From Deltaproteobacteria bacterium (GTDB taxonomy: Bacteria > Desulfobacterota > DSM-4660 > Desulfatiglandales > HGW-15), in the NCBI GenBank assembly GCA_020060215.1, contig JAGVAP010000061.1, positions 23,143 through 87,142 of the forward strand: DNA of 64,000 nucleotides, read 5' to 3'. Below the pieces are notes generated by a model. It saw nothing but the letters and a program-made list of their open reading frames with translations, did no database searches and was not told the DNA's origin. Positions 28,101 through 36,787 of the stretch are shown here, one piece after another. The stretch's first letter is position 1; every line of letters starts with the position of its first letter. The position numbers and the translations under genes are program-made.

Positions 28101-29070
28101 GCTCAACGATAGAGTTATACCTCTGGTACATACTGCTCCATTTATCAAATAAAACGGCAGAATACCTCCTTGGAAGGATGGGATAATACCTGCAGCCGTC
28201 CTTGACAAAAAATGCTCGAAGTAGCGCGCCAGTGAATATCATTTCGCTGAATTTCTCATAATTCAGCGAATCTTTGGGATATTTTCCAAGCTCTACGCTG
28301 AACTCTATCAAGAATGGTTCAGGAATCATTGCGTGAGGATTGAAGCCTGTGTAGAATAGTCGCACATTTCGCCAAAAGCCAGCTGGAGGTAGTTCGATGT
28401 TCCCTGGCGAAATTTGTAAACTTTCGCTGTTGGGTTGGCAGTTTATCCGAGTGATTATCTCCTCCTGCAATCTCAAACAGTATTGGAGTTCAGTCATCGG
28501 ACTTCTGTTTGAATGTCGCATATATTCATTATCATATGGCCCATAGATCATTTGGAAGAGCGCCAGGTATTCATTTGTATTGGATAGTTCGCTGCCATAG
28601 AACATCTTATAGTTCTTTTCCTCGTGGTGGAACTTCACTTCACCCCAGTCGGGCTCTGGAACAAAGTCTTCCATTGAGGGAAAGGATGGAACTAGTCGAT
28701 AAGCCTTATTGAAGAAGGACTTAAAATCACTATAGGTAGTTATAGAGTCCTGTTCGGAAAACTCATCGGCTCTAATGGTTGCAAAAATTGCAGTGAGGAG
28801 TAGGTGCTTAACGGGGCTGGCAATGTTTGGAAGCCAGATGCTTGAAACGAAAAGTGAGACTGCAACATCATTGGCGCTATATTCACGAAAAAGCGCGTAA
28901 ATCGGCTTGATAGACGACCGATACGACTTCCTCATTTCATTTTGCTTCTGTATGAGGAAATTCTCAAAGGTATTATCCATGTCCTTCATCTTGGCGATGG
29001 CGAGAGAGCCGTGTACATTAAACTGATTTTGTAAGAGTGCGATCTCCTCCTCGAAGGTTCTGTCACCCAC
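25177..29070 (-). CDS. Large unknown protein with C-terminal PD-(D/E)XK-like nuclease motif
   Basis: I do not recognise the family. 1297 residues, no signal peptide, no convincing membrane segment, no Walker A motif. The last ~130 residues look like a restriction-endonuclease fold: GDYDVLAF (Asp near 1176-1178), strand VVLNIECKD (Glu 1193, Lys 1195), then a helix EQINKRRDYLQ whose Gln fits motif IV. The ~1000 residues before it are mixed alpha/beta, helix-rich and without repeats. Codon and base use are clearly AT-richer than all neighbours, which indicates recent transfer. GTG 29070 is the most upstream start before an in-frame stop; ATG 28989 is possible. A lone giant nuclease gene in an island suggests a defence role; this is inference. 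Confidence 0.8.
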   Translation of the reverse strand: MGDRTFEEEIALLQNQFNVHGSLAIAKMKDMDNTFENFLIQKQNEMRKSYRSSIKPIYALFREYSANDVAVSLFVSSIWLPNIASPVKHLLLTAIFATIRADEFSEQDSITTYSDFKSFFNKAYRLVPSFPSMEDFVPEPDWGEVKFHHEEKNYKMFYGSELSNTNEYLALFQMIYGPYDNEYMRHSNRSPMTELQYCLRLQEEIITRINCQPNSESLQISPGNIELPPAGFWRNVRLFYTGFNPHAMIPEPFLIEFSVELGKYPKDSLNYEKFSEMIFTGALLRAFFVKDGCRYYPILPRRYSAVLFDKWSSMYQRYNSIVEPDRVRYSIRLGAELFQYIQKRQRRGNALRLVSALDKKGVPHHTLFPVAFVSRDRLVMLFMTQPSASSKATEQEIKRNSQDLKKAILLASSQPITLAMHIDRQNVQFRSESGKAMLKPELIIVVPQVSTELGPIRMPKSTPGRLMFLDAFLGIIDEMDQYDDFADFLEYFDGLSGHTHSFLSMLDMFASFKDSEGVLISGAIQPTFISLDPHWGTSRRFKTLSSFWKLFPEAGSFDHPRAWRIEKETETRTRLIARGYLGAVLFCKIGSTCVTITAPFHEMDYPRGNISNLLMECLEDSMSQRISIIEKHLFFKRYDRLHVNVFPLSIVANNDRFEHLSHLCKITTLWRSDIGFPGLGEHAVRIVYDDERVSKALLEADDRSFDVDILLEVIEQLNEVAPDSQLGSIREKLEKTRAGKPRFKLFITDKFAAFPELISPFVPEPKHFKQAKKRVAEIARELGLKEETAYELEDAKGILDVLRDGIVSEIDHEVGRHDFGNDVPFLLARIDALNDEYERSCYTLQNAITHEVDYEPEIRYAGEHNEFLRKHKNYRYLIEKFVQLQPRGKEVLGKDQFQYLIALIDWLHVFYSASDNLHYELFSVGMKLNRDYLVEVVYDRGIEEDEKAFSHEMASIELGTSGRREDRVKSPRPADDFLLELDYAAKKDLGFSFTEMISVLQILTFWPSSLNGITESPSYSATSNQIGKSCIDKVPGITHKVVESVINFLTLKRDEVLRVLGQDTPCFDLPVWEYRKRFSRYNIRPLIRIGRRYHWGPYSTRRAGIIWSGAVTRGMLPTDLESKSIEGVLRSEKKLIEDSLADKALEIVLRYTPHARKNLRLHKLKPKNAHPKELGDYDVLAFCPDRKVVLNIECKDLLPVHCLKDAKRLRETIFGKPGMDNGHFEQINKRRDYLQMHLFEIANALGWPMESKAHPRVETIYVSRLTYWWTRFPPKDFGAVFLRIDFLSDYIQNLRVN

Positions 29071-29222
29071 CGGACCACGTCCTTCTTCGAATGAGTCGTC
29101 CCGGAGCAGATCCTAAATAGAGAAGTCCCCCTCCTCTCTGAGGATTGCCACCATGCAGCGAACCAGTTAATTCTGTAAATGGTTCCTTTCATGATTTGCA
29201 GTCTCGTGGTTCAGTAAAGGAC

Positions 29223-29372
29223 CTAGGGCAGGACCCTAGCAGCCGCTAAGAGAATAAAATTCGCAATAGCGGTTTCTTCGGTGAAGAAGCTGCCAACAAA
29301 GCAGCTCCATCCGGCCAAAACTAGGGCGACAGGTGCAAACGTTCTCGCCTTGTCGAACACGTCTTTGACCAT
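29223..29372 (-). CDS. 49-residue membrane protein upstream of the nuclease-like gene
   Basis: A short ORF whose ATG (29372) is preceded by GGAAAGGAG at good spacing. The product has one clear membrane segment (FAPVALVLAGWSCFVGSFF) and a second weaker hydrophobic stretch (TAIANFILLAAARVLP). It lies about 150 bp upstream of the 1297-residue gene on the same strand and shares the AT-rich island, so the two may be co-transcribed. No family recognised; a membrane-anchored partner or a toxin-like peptide are possible roles but unproven. Confidence 0.5.
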   Translation of the reverse strand: MVKDVFDKARTFAPVALVLAGWSCFVGSFFTEETAIANFILLAAARVLP

Positions 29373-30229
29373 AGCAGTCACTCCTTTCCACCAGGAAGGT
29401 TTCAAGTTCCGGCTGCTAAGGCTGCCCTGCTCCGCACTCTGGCGTCGTGCCCTAGATCCTCCATCTTACTCTGGCACTGATCAATCCACGCGCACAACGT
29501 TTGAATTCATGATTCAGGATATCTTTTACTGCCGCAAGAAATCCAGAAAGCCACGTGCGCAAAGGCCCAGTTCTCATCCGAGAAACTGAGCCTTTGCTAT
29601 CCTCTCAATCCCCTTCATGTCAGAACCTCTGTTTTGAGGTTTCTCTGAAACTTTGTTTTGTCAAAAGCTGGAATAACCTAGACCTGTCATAGGGTTATGT
29701 CAAGGTTTAATGTCGAAAAAGGGATTCTGGGGATGATGGACTTTCTGTGACCGGATCTTGAGAGACTTGGGCAAGCTGTATCCTTCACTCCCTGATCACT
29801 GAGGTTATCCCTCTTATTCTTCATCTGGAGATCCTACTGGCCGAACATCCTTGGAGTGCATAGATCTGCTCTCTGTACGTAAAAAAGCAGAGGGAGTCGA
29901 AATGGCCCTGGGTATCTTGGATATCCTTCTTCTACCACAGAATATCCGCCCGTCCGGGAAATCTCGAGTATGTTTGAAATACCCACGCTTTTGGGAGGAG
30001 GATTCTTGTTCATTCGCAGAGTGTTCGAACAGGGGATCACATCAGCACGGTGCTTTCGAAGCAGTTCGTCCGTTCGGCCATCTGTGCAAGGCATGGCGGC
30101 CGAGGACGGCAGAATCGCCCCGTTTCCGTCCCCGATCAAACCGAGCAGGGAATCAAAAGGTGTCTATTGTCTCACGGCAAAGGTGGAAGAGCGTGATCAG
30201 GAGGGCCTCGCCGGAACCGAGGTCTTCAC
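29373..30229. other. Long gene-poor stretch at the right end of the island
   Basis: Several ORFs of about 100 codons overlap on both strands, but none shows coding character or a family signature. A strong inverted repeat GCAAAGGC...GCCTTTGC lies at 29559-29597 with a matching inner stem (CAGTTCTC/GAGAAACTG); it lacks a U-tract, so terminator use is uncertain. GC content rises again after about 30000. It may hold decayed genes. Confidence 0.45.
29559..29597. repeat. Long perfect-arm hairpin
   Basis: Arms GCAAAGGC (29559-29566) and GCCTTTGC (29590-29597), extended inward by a nearly perfect second stem. Possible transcription terminator or RNA structure upstream of the small membrane protein gene. 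Confidence 0.55.
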
Positions 30230-30580
30230 TTATTCCGGCACGCGCCAACGGAGGCCCTGGAACCTTGCGTAGTCGCGGTCGAGTGTGATCCATTCACAGC
30301 CCGACTCCATGGCCAGGGCAGCGAACCATGCGTCAGGCACCATGTTGCCACGGGCGTCCGCCTCGGCGCAAAGTCGGGCGAAAGATCTCCCAATGCCGCT
30401 CGGCTTCACGAAGACCTTCGGATGAGTAGTGACGCGGATGACGCCGCTCAATACCTGCGGAGCCATGCCGTAGCGGCTATCTCCATTAACCACACCATCG
30501 AGCCAGGAACGGCATCTTTCATGCTCGGATGAATCCGACCTAAAGGCATGCACGAGGATGTTGCCGTCGGGGAGGATCAC
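30230..30580 (-). CDS. vapC: PIN-domain ribonuclease toxin VapC
   Basis: Predicted Mg-dependent RNase toxin of a type II module. 116 residues with the first acidic residue in PDGNILVHAF, the middle acidic helix in MVPDAWFAALAME and the last cluster in WITLDRDYARF, the PIN-domain set. GTG start at 30580 overlaps the antitoxin stop as GTGA, so translation is coupled. RNA target unknown. Confidence 0.88.
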   Translation of the reverse strand: MILPDGNILVHAFRSDSSEHERCRSWLDGVVNGDSRYGMAPQVLSGVIRVTTHPKVFVKPSGIGRSFARLCAEADARGNMVPDAWFAALAMESGCEWITLDRDYARFQGLRWRVPE

Positions 30581-30816
30581 GACCCTTTCATGGCCTCCTC
30601 CAAATCACTGGACCGGTTCAGGTCGACCCCTGGAAGGACGCCACCCGTGGCCTTGGACACAGGCAGATCAACGCGCCCCCGTCGACCCGGTTTCGGCTTG
30701 GCCACAACGAGCTTCAGGGCGTCTTCGATCAGCGAGGTCAAGGTACGCCCTTCCTCAGCCGCTCGTTTTTTCGCGCGCCGGAGGAGCTCATCCTCTATCC
30801 TGATAGTAGTTCTCAT
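30577..30816 (-). CDS. vapB: Ribbon-helix-helix antitoxin VapB
   Basis: 79 residues. The N-terminus MRTTIRIEDELLRRAKKRAAEEGRTLTS is a ribbon-helix-helix DNA-binding domain; the C-terminal tail (about 45-79) would wrap and inhibit VapC. The AT-rich stretch just upstream (30817-30850, CATAAATATG) is the likely autoregulated promoter, as is usual for such modules. Confidence 0.86.
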   Translation of the reverse strand: MRTTIRIEDELLRRAKKRAAEEGRTLTSLIEDALKLVVAKPKPGRRGRVDLPVSKATGGVLPGVDLNRSSDLEEAMKGS

Positions 30817-30925
30817 GCATCAGGACATATTTATGAATCATCTATATGTCAACACCGCGCCCCGGTGATTTCATGCAGGAAATCCCCCTCTTCTCCCGGG
30901 TGGGCCCGCAGCCACTCCTCCCTCT

Positions 30926-31270
30926 CTAGAGTATATGCGGCTTCAGGAAGAAGAGCGCCAGACAGGCCGCGAGGATGACGGCGTTCAGCGCGGAGCAGCG
31001 GAGGCCGTCCCGGAGCAGCGGCCGCAGCTTCCCGTTGGTGGCGCGGCTTATGCCCTTGAAGGCCCTGCGGAGGCACATGAGGTAGTTGGCAAAAAGACAG
31101 GTGCCCACGATCAGAAAGACCTTTATGAGCATGCTCCCCCCGAGCTCATCGGAGGGGGTCACCAGGGTTTTCCCCAAGGCAAACCCCAGAAAGATGTTGG
31201 CGAGAACCGTCAGCATCGGGAAGTTCTGGAAAGACAACGTTCTTCTGAGGGAATAGATCAGGCTTTGCAT
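30926..31270 (-). CDS. Small integral membrane protein, unknown
   Basis: 114 residues with three hydrophobic segments (about 18-33 MLTVLANIFLGFALG, 47-66 MLIKVFLIVGTCLFANYL, 92-110 NAVILAACLALFFLK) and basic loops. ATG 31270 has GGAG at good spacing. No family recognised. It diverges from the PsiE-like gene across a 190-bp gap. Confidence 0.65.
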   Translation of the reverse strand: MQSLIYSLRRTLSFQNFPMLTVLANIFLGFALGKTLVTPSDELGGSMLIKVFLIVGTCLFANYLMCLRRAFKGISRATNGKLRPLLRDGLRCSALNAVILAACLALFFLKPHIL

Positions 31271-31460
31271 GCGCGACTCCGCTGGATCTGGTTAAAAGCC
31301 GGGCAAGGGTAAGGGAAAACAGGGCTCAAGTCAAGTTTTGAGTCTTGAGTCACCCAGCGAAACGACTATGCCGTATGGATAATGAAATCGAGGTGAAGAC
31401 ATGATATATTTCGCCCCCATGGTCCGGCTGTCCCCTTTTGACGCCCATTGAGATGAGGTC

Positions 31461-31889
31461 ATGCGAATGTACGTTTTCCTGAAGAGATATGAGAGATTCA
31501 TTATCCAGTCCCTGATGGTGATGATGGCGGTCGTGCTGGGGCTTGCCACCCTCGATCTCGGGTGGCTCATCATCAAGGACATCCTGAAGTCTCCCTACTT
31601 CCTTCTCAGCGTCGATGATTTGATCGAGATATTCGGGCTCTTCATGCTGGTGGTCATCGGCATCGAGCTGCTGGAGACCATCATGAAGACATACATCACC
31701 CAGGGCCAGCCCCACTATGAGGTCGTCCTGTCCGTGGCCATCATCGCCATCGCCCGGAAGGTCATCATCGTGGATGTAAAGGATGTCGGCAGCTGGACCC
31801 TGGTCGGAATCGCCGCCATCCTGATTGCCCTGACCCTCGGGTACTTCCTGATGAAAAGGAGTCAATCCGAAGACCAGCCGAAGAAATGA
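31461..31889 (+). CDS. PsiE-family membrane protein
   Basis: 142 residues with four membrane segments (about 15-38, 50-70, 85-103, 110-128), and the pattern of phosphate-starvation-inducible PsiE proteins (ETIMKTYITQGQPHYEVVLSVAIIAIARKVIIVD). Biochemical role of the family is unclear. GATGAGG precedes ATG 31461. Neighbours give no further hint. Confidence 0.8.
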   Translation: MRMYVFLKRYERFIIQSLMVMMAVVLGLATLDLGWLIIKDILKSPYFLLSVDDLIEIFGLFMLVVIGIELLETIMKTYITQGQPHYEVVLSVAIIAIARKVIIVDVKDVGSWTLVGIAAILIALTLGYFLMKRSQSEDQPKK

Positions 31890-32059
31890 TCCGCTTCCGG
31901 CTCGCCAGGGGTTCCCTCCCCCCCATCACTTCTCTCTCCATCCTCGTCCCTTTTTTCGACGATTCCGGCACGCTGCGACCCCTTTTTCCCCTAAACCCCC
32001 ATCCTCTGGTGGAGCAGTGTTCAGGGTCGTTGCAGATGAAGCGGCGAGTCGAGCTCAAG

Positions 32060-32185
32060 AGGTGCGCAACGCACCTGTCTTTTCAACCCCGGCGCATCGC
32101 CGGGATAGGCTACGGGAGAGATTTTGCCGAAGCGAGACCCGTCCTTGAGGGCTGGTCGCTACGGACTTGGAAGTCAGGTGACTTC
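32060..32185 (+). other. Hairpin-rich leader before a chemoreceptor gene
   Basis: The 408-bp gap 31890-32297 contains three perfect 7-bp stems: AGGTGCG-CAA-CGCACCT (32060-32076), CCCGGCG-CAT-CGCCGGG (32088-32104) and GAAGTCA-GG-TGACTTC (32170-32185). An ACGGG/CCCGT pair lies between the second and third. It could be a structured 5' leader; it does not match the c-di-GMP riboswitch core I know. No ORF of note. Confidence 0.4.
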
Positions 32186-32297
32186 GGAGGAGGAGGGTGC
32201 TCCAAGGCGGTGAATGTCACACCGTGTTACAAAAGTGTTCAAGGTTCGACCCTCGCCTGTCGATTTCAACGATAACAAGCAACGGGGAGGTCCGGTC

Positions 32298-34007
32298 ATG
32301 GCTCTCAGGATGACATTAGGAAAGAGGATCGCATCGATCGTGCTGCTCATGCTGGTCCTGATCTCGGCGGTCGGCGCAGCCGGATACATCGGGCTGAGAC
32401 AGGTCCTTGGGGTCACGGAGTTTTACAGGGAAGTCCAGGAACTGAGCAAGGGTGTCTCCGCCGTCCAGGGGGCCATGGAGCGTTACCTGCTTGCAAATGC
32501 CATGGACGAGCAAGGCGTGCAAGAAGGTATGATCAAGGAGATACGAGCGTGCCTCCAGGATGCCTCGAAAAAAGCGGAGGCGGTCAACGGAAGCAAGAAC
32601 ATCCATACGGAATGGAGAGAGCGGGTCGGTTCCATAGAAGAGAGGCTTCAGGATTATTCCCGCCTCATGAATAACTATTTCATCTCCGACGGATCCAAGA
32701 AGGAGATCCAGGGGAAAGTGGAGGCGCTCTTCGATCCTATGTTTGACGCGGTGAGCAAAGGAATACTCTGGTTCGACGAAGAGTTGAGCACGTTGAAGGT
32801 ATTCAGGGGGATTTCCTCGGCCTACCTGAAAAAGAGCTCGGAAGAGAACTGGAGCAGCGCGGCCAAAGACCTGGAAGCCGCAGACAAGGCGATCGAAGCC
32901 TGGCAAAACAGGGTGAACGCGATGGAGCATATGCGTGACTCAGGCGCCGCCCTCAATCGCGCATACGAAGGCATCAAGAAGGGATTGGAAGAGCATCATG
33001 CAGTCGTCCTCCAGCAACGGGACCAAAGGGCCAAGATGGAGGGGTTGCGGAGCGAACTGGAAAAGATCTGTGATGATCTCGGACAAGCCAGCCTTGTAAA
33101 CCTGCGCGGGCAGACCCGCAGCTCCGTCGCATTCATCTTCGGCTTTATCCTGACGGCCCTGGTCGTCGGGGTCGGTTATGCCACCTTTTCCGCCCGAAGG
33201 ATCGTGGGGAGACTCCGGAACGTCATCGACGGGATCGCCGAAGGCGCCCAGCAGGTCTCCTCGGGTGCGGCCCAGGTCTCGGCGGCCAGTCAGTCCCTGG
33301 CGCGGGGGGCGTCGGAGCAGGCGGCCTCGATCGAAGAGACCTCTTCGTCTTTGGAAGAGATGTCTTCCATGACCGCGAACAATGCGGATCGCGCGGGCGA
33401 GGCCAACTCGCTCATACAGGAGGCCAAGGGGGTGGTGTCCGACACGAACACGACCATGTCCGAGCTGACTCGGTCCATGGAGGGGATATCGCGATCGAGC
33501 GAGGAGACCTCCAAGATCGTCAAGGCCATCGATGAGATCGCATTCCAGACCAATCTGCTGGCGCTGAACGCCGCCGTCGAGGCGGCCAGGGCCGGCGAAG
33601 CGGGGGCGGGTTTCGCCGTGGTGGCGGACGAGGTGAGAAACCTGGCGATGAGAGCCGCCGAGGCGGCCCGGAACACCTCCGGCCTCATCGAAGACACCAT
33701 CAAGCGCGTGAAAGGGGGAGCCACCCTGGTGACCAGGGCCAACGATGCCTTCGCATCGGTGGCCGCAAGCGATGCGAAGGTGGCGGGCCTCGTGGGCGAA
33801 ATCGCCGCTGCCTCCAAAGAGCAGGCCCAAGGCATCGAGCAGATCAACAAGGCGGTGGCTGCCATGGACAAGGTCGTTCAGCAGACCGCAGGGAGTGCCG
33901 AGGAGTCTGCCAGCGCCGCCGAGGTAATGAACGGACAGGCGGAGCAGATGAAGGGGTTCATCCGCGATCTGGCGGTACTGGTCTCGGGTGAACAGTCATT
34001 GAAATGA
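32298..34007 (+). CDS. Methyl-accepting chemotaxis protein
   Basis: Transmembrane chemoreceptor of 569 residues. An N-terminal membrane segment (about 12-32, [19 protein letters not shown]), a helical periplasmic domain of about 260 residues, a second membrane segment ([21 protein letters not shown]) and the cytoplasmic coiled coil. The hairpin tip is [33 protein letters not shown] 32298 has GGGGAGG before it. Ligand unknown; the sensor looks like a four-helix-bundle type. Confidence 0.93.
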   Translation: MALRMTLGKRIASIVLLMLVLISAVGAAGYIGLRQVLGVTEFYREVQELSKGVSAVQGAMERYLLANAMDEQGVQEGMIKEIRACLQDASKKAEAVNGSKNIHTEWRERVGSIEERLQDYSRLMNNYFISDGSKKEIQGKVEALFDPMFDAVSKGILWFDEELSTLKVFRGISSAYLKKSSEENWSSAAKDLEAADKAIEAWQNRVNAMEHMRDSGAALNRAYEGIKKGLEEHHAVVLQQRDQRAKMEGLRSELEKICDDLGQASLVNLRGQTRSSVAFIFGFILTALVVGVGYATFSARRIVGRLRNVIDGIAEGAQQVSSGAAQVSAASQSLARGASEQAASIEETSSSLEEMSSMTANNADRAGEANSLIQEAKGVVSDTNTTMSELTRSMEGISRSSEETSKIVKAIDEIAFQTNLLALNAAVEAARAGEAGAGFAVVADEVRNLAMRAAEAARNTSGLIEDTIKRVKGGATLVTRANDAFASVAASDAKVAGLVGEIAAASKEQAQGIEQINKAVAAMDKVVQQTAGSAEESASAAEVMNGQAEQMKGFIRDLAVLVSGEQSLK

Positions 34008-34177
34008 CGGAATAGTCCACCCGTCGCACGGTTCGTCCCTGAAAGACTCCCTTCCGCCCGCCACGGTTCCCTTGGGAATCCGTCCCGGTCCCACCCCTTT
34101 GGCCTTCGGGTCTTCTGCCGGAAATTCCACATGAAAAAGGTCCATGTCCAGCGAACACATCTGTCACTTTACGCTCC

Positions 34178-34191
34178 TGTAACATGTGACA
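34178..34191. promoter_or_regulatory. Near-perfect palindrome in the rhodanese upstream region
   Basis: TGTAACATGTGACA is palindromic at 12 of 14 positions and lies about 175 bp before the rhodanese ATG. It could be an activator or repressor site. The gap 34008-34364 has no other gene-like feature, apart from a GGTGCGC/GCGCACC hairpin (34318-34340). Confidence 0.35.
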
Positions 34192-34278
34192 TTCCCCCCG
34201 ACCTCCTCGTTGGCTGTGATTCCACTCAAGTATCTGGGAATACACCGGCTTTCAGAAAAATTCCGAAACTTGCCTGTT

Positions 34279-34294
34279 AGGCGCAGTTCTTGCT
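34279..34294 (+). promoter_or_regulatory. Possible sigma-54 promoter of the rhodanese gene
   Basis: AGGCGCAGTTCTTGCT has GG and GC separated by exactly 10 bp, and a perfect TTGCT -12 element, but the -24 element AGGCGC deviates from TGGCAC. About 70 bp before the ATG. Confidence 0.35.
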
Positions 34295-34364
34295 CAAAAG
34301 GAAGGCACCGAACGAATGGTGCGCCTGTCTATTGCGCACCTACCTTGAAAGGAGGAGTAGAGTC

Positions 34365-34940
34365 ATGGACAGGAGATTCAGAGAGTTCGCAGTGCAGTTT
34401 TGTATGGTCTTGGGGTTGGCGTTCCTGCTGGTTGGAACAGGGTTTGCAAAAGAGGTCAACAAGGGGGAGATCCCCGCCGAGCACCTCACCAAATCGTGCA
34501 AGAAGATGCCCTGGGGTGTGGCCGTATGGGACCTGGATGAGGCGATCTCCGCCATGAACAATGGCGAGAAGGTCCTGTGGATCGATACTCGGCCGGCCAG
34601 CTTCTTTGACAAAGGGACGGTTCGAGACGCCGTCTGCATGCTGTACGACAAGACCGGTCAGGGGGAAAACGATCTGGACGCCAAGAAGCTCGAAGAGGCC
34701 GTCAAGAAGGCCGGGCTCACCAAGGAAACGGCCAAGATCGCTTTCTTCTGCCAGGGGCCGGAATGCCACCGTAGCTACAACGCCGCATTCATGGCGGTCA
34801 CCAGCTGGGGTTATTCGCCGCAGAACATCATCTGGTTCAGAGACGGTTACCCTGAGCTTTTCAAGCAGGTCAAGGCAAGCGCCGGTCTCAAGCGAAAGGC
34901 AAAGACCTACTTGAGCGACAGCGCCGTAAGCCAGCTTTAA
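34365..34940 (+). CDS. Exported rhodanese-like protein
   Basis: 191 residues: signal peptide (about 1-29, CMVLGLAFLLVGTGFAKE) and one rhodanese domain. The active-site loop begins at Cys129 in FFCQGPECHRSYNAA, a six-residue loop type compatible with sulfur transfer; DTRPASFFDKG is the substrate-side strand. ATG 34365 has an excellent AAAGGAGG site. It likely handles sulfane sulfur in the periplasm. It lies between two chemoreceptors and near the VKOR-thioredoxin gene, a redox-linked context. Confidence 0.85.
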   Translation: MDRRFREFAVQFCMVLGLAFLLVGTGFAKEVNKGEIPAEHLTKSCKKMPWGVAVWDLDEAISAMNNGEKVLWIDTRPASFFDKGTVRDAVCMLYDKTGQGENDLDAKKLEEAVKKAGLTKETAKIAFFCQGPECHRSYNAAFMAVTSWGYSPQNIIWFRDGYPELFKQVKASAGLKRKAKTYLSDSAVSQL

Positions 34941-35005
34941 ATCCGAGCCTGGTTCCATGGGCAGTGACCTGGAGTCGGGCGACATGGAAACGGGAGGAGG
35001 GTGTC

Positions 35006-36751
35006 ATGTATCGGAATCGGTCCATCAACTTCAAGATCATCAGCCTTTTCAGCGCATCATGTCTCCTGCTGCTGCTGGTGACCGCCTGGATGCAGTACCG
35101 CCACATGGAGCTTTCCGATTCCGAGAGCGCCAGGGCTTTTCGCAAGAGCAACCTGCTGGTCCAGCAAAGCGTCCTCACCCAGCAGAATCGCATCCTTGAC
35201 GAGGCCCTGATCTACATCCTGAATTACGCCGAGGTCACGAAGCTTGCCGAAAACCCGAGGGACGACAACGCCAGGCTGATCGTGAGCGGTATGTACACTT
35301 CTCTTGAACAAGAGAAAAACATGACGCGCTTCATCGTTTACGACAAGGAGTTCCAGGTCATTGCCCAGCACCACGAGAAATCTTTACCGGATCGCTCCAA
35401 CCGGCTTGCCGGAAATCTCGAGCCGCTGTTCCGGGAGAGCGCGGCCAAACTCAACAACGTGACCTACTACCGGGGAGCCGAAGGCGCGAACCCGCCGTTC
35501 CCGGTGGAATACTGCGGGGCCACGGTTCTCACCGACAAAAAAGACAAGCCCATCGGCTATGTGGAGGTGGCCCTCCCTCCGGAGGCATGGGTCACAGAGA
35601 TCTCGGAGCTCACCCGGATTCCGGCGGCGCTCCTCGACCCCCAGACGAACCGCTTTGTCTTTGCGTCCGATCCCCAACTCTACGAGGAGATCGGAAAGCA
35701 GCGGAAGGGAGCCCAGAACCGGGATGGGTCGGAGCGATATCGGATGGAAGGAATCCATTACCTTTCCGACTGCATCCCGCTCCTTGGCCCGGACAAGGTC
35801 CCGGTTTCCTGGCTCTGGCTTACCCAGGACAATACCGGGCCGATGAAGGACCGGCAGAGGAGCATGATCCAGGGAACCCTGCTCTTCCTGGCCCTGAGCG
35901 CAGGCAGCATCGGTGTGGCCTGGTTTCTGCTCCGGCGAAGCATCATCCGTCCGGTGCAGACGGCTATCGATGGCCTGACGGAGAGTGTGCTCGAACTGAG
36001 CAAGGGGGCCGGTGAGATGCACGAATCCAGCCGCAGCCTCGCAGAGGGGGCGAATACGCAGGCGGCCTCCCTGGAGGAGACCTCCTCGACGCTGGAAGAG
36101 ATCGCAACCACGACGCGGCAGAACGCCGAAAACGCGGGACAGGCCAACCAATTGATGCAGGGTGCCGCGGAGGTCGTTCAGCGGGCCACCGCTTCTTTCG
36201 GCTATCTCAGGTCGTCGATCCAGGGGATCGCCGAGGCCAGCAGCAAGACCTCCGGGATCATCAAGACCATCGACGGAATCGCGTTCCAGACCAATCTGCT
36301 CGCACTCAACGCCTCGGTGGAGGCGGCCCGGGCCGGGGAGGCCGGCGCGGGATTCGCGGTGGTGGCCAACGAGGTCCGGAACCTGGCCCTGCGCGCCGCC
36401 GATGCGGCCCAAGACACATCCGGCCTGATCGAGGCCACGGTCACCAAGATCGAAGAGGGCCAGGAACGGCTCAAGGCGGCCGACCAGTCCTTGAGCGAGA
36501 TCATCGACAGGACGGGAAAAGTGGGCGGCCTGGTCGGGGAGATCGCCTCGGCCTGCGCCGAACAGGCGGACGGGATCTCGCAGGTGAACCGCGCCGTTTC
36601 ACAGATCGACCAGGTGATCCAGCAGAACGCGGTCAGCGCCAACGGCTCCGCCGACCTCTCTGCAGTGATGAACCATGGGGTAGGCCGGATTCAGGACCTG
36701 GTGGAGATGCTGGAGGCGGTCATCCGGGGCGGAGCCAAGGAACCGTCCTGA
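35006..36751 (+). CDS. Methyl-accepting chemotaxis protein with Cache-like sensor
   Basis: 581 residues. N-terminal membrane segment (FKIISLFSASCLLLLLVTAW), a periplasmic domain of about 250 residues with Cache-like features (VIAQHHEKSLPDRSN, LLDPQTNRFVFASDP), a second membrane segment (GTLLFLALSAGSIGVAWFLL) and the signalling hairpin [33 protein letters not shown] 35006 follows GGGAGGAGG. The signalling domains of this and the 32.3-kb receptor are similar but their sensor domains are unrelated. Confidence 0.92.
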   Translation: MYRNRSINFKIISLFSASCLLLLLVTAWMQYRHMELSDSESARAFRKSNLLVQQSVLTQQNRILDEALIYILNYAEVTKLAENPRDDNARLIVSGMYTSLEQEKNMTRFIVYDKEFQVIAQHHEKSLPDRSNRLAGNLEPLFRESAAKLNNVTYYRGAEGANPPFPVEYCGATVLTDKKDKPIGYVEVALPPEAWVTEISELTRIPAALLDPQTNRFVFASDPQLYEEIGKQRKGAQNRDGSERYRMEGIHYLSDCIPLLGPDKVPVSWLWLTQDNTGPMKDRQRSMIQGTLLFLALSAGSIGVAWFLLRRSIIRPVQTAIDGLTESVLELSKGAGEMHESSRSLAEGANTQAASLEETSSTLEEIATTTRQNAENAGQANQLMQGAAEVVQRATASFGYLRSSIQGIAEASSKTSGIIKTIDGIAFQTNLLALNASVEAARAGEAGAGFAVVANEVRNLALRAADAAQDTSGLIEATVTKIEEGQERLKAADQSLSEIIDRTGKVGGLVGEIASACAEQADGISQVNRAVSQIDQVIQQNAVSANGSADLSAVMNHGVGRIQDLVEMLEAVIRGGAKEPS

Positions 36752-36787
36752 GCGCGGATATCCGGCTGAACGCAGCAGGAGGACCCC

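Noticed and set aside
29834..30288. Overlapping ORFs of 100-145 codons on both strands
   Set aside because: No ribosome sites, no motif, and mutual overlap. At most decayed gene remnants.
30849..31076. 75-codon frame antisense to the small membrane protein region
   Set aside because: Overlaps the hydrophobic gene with better ribosome site; Arg/Pro-rich, shadow-like.
32060..32185. c-di-GMP-I (GEMM) riboswitch
   Set aside because: Hairpins precede a chemoreceptor gene as in GEMM cases, but the conserved GEMM core words are absent.
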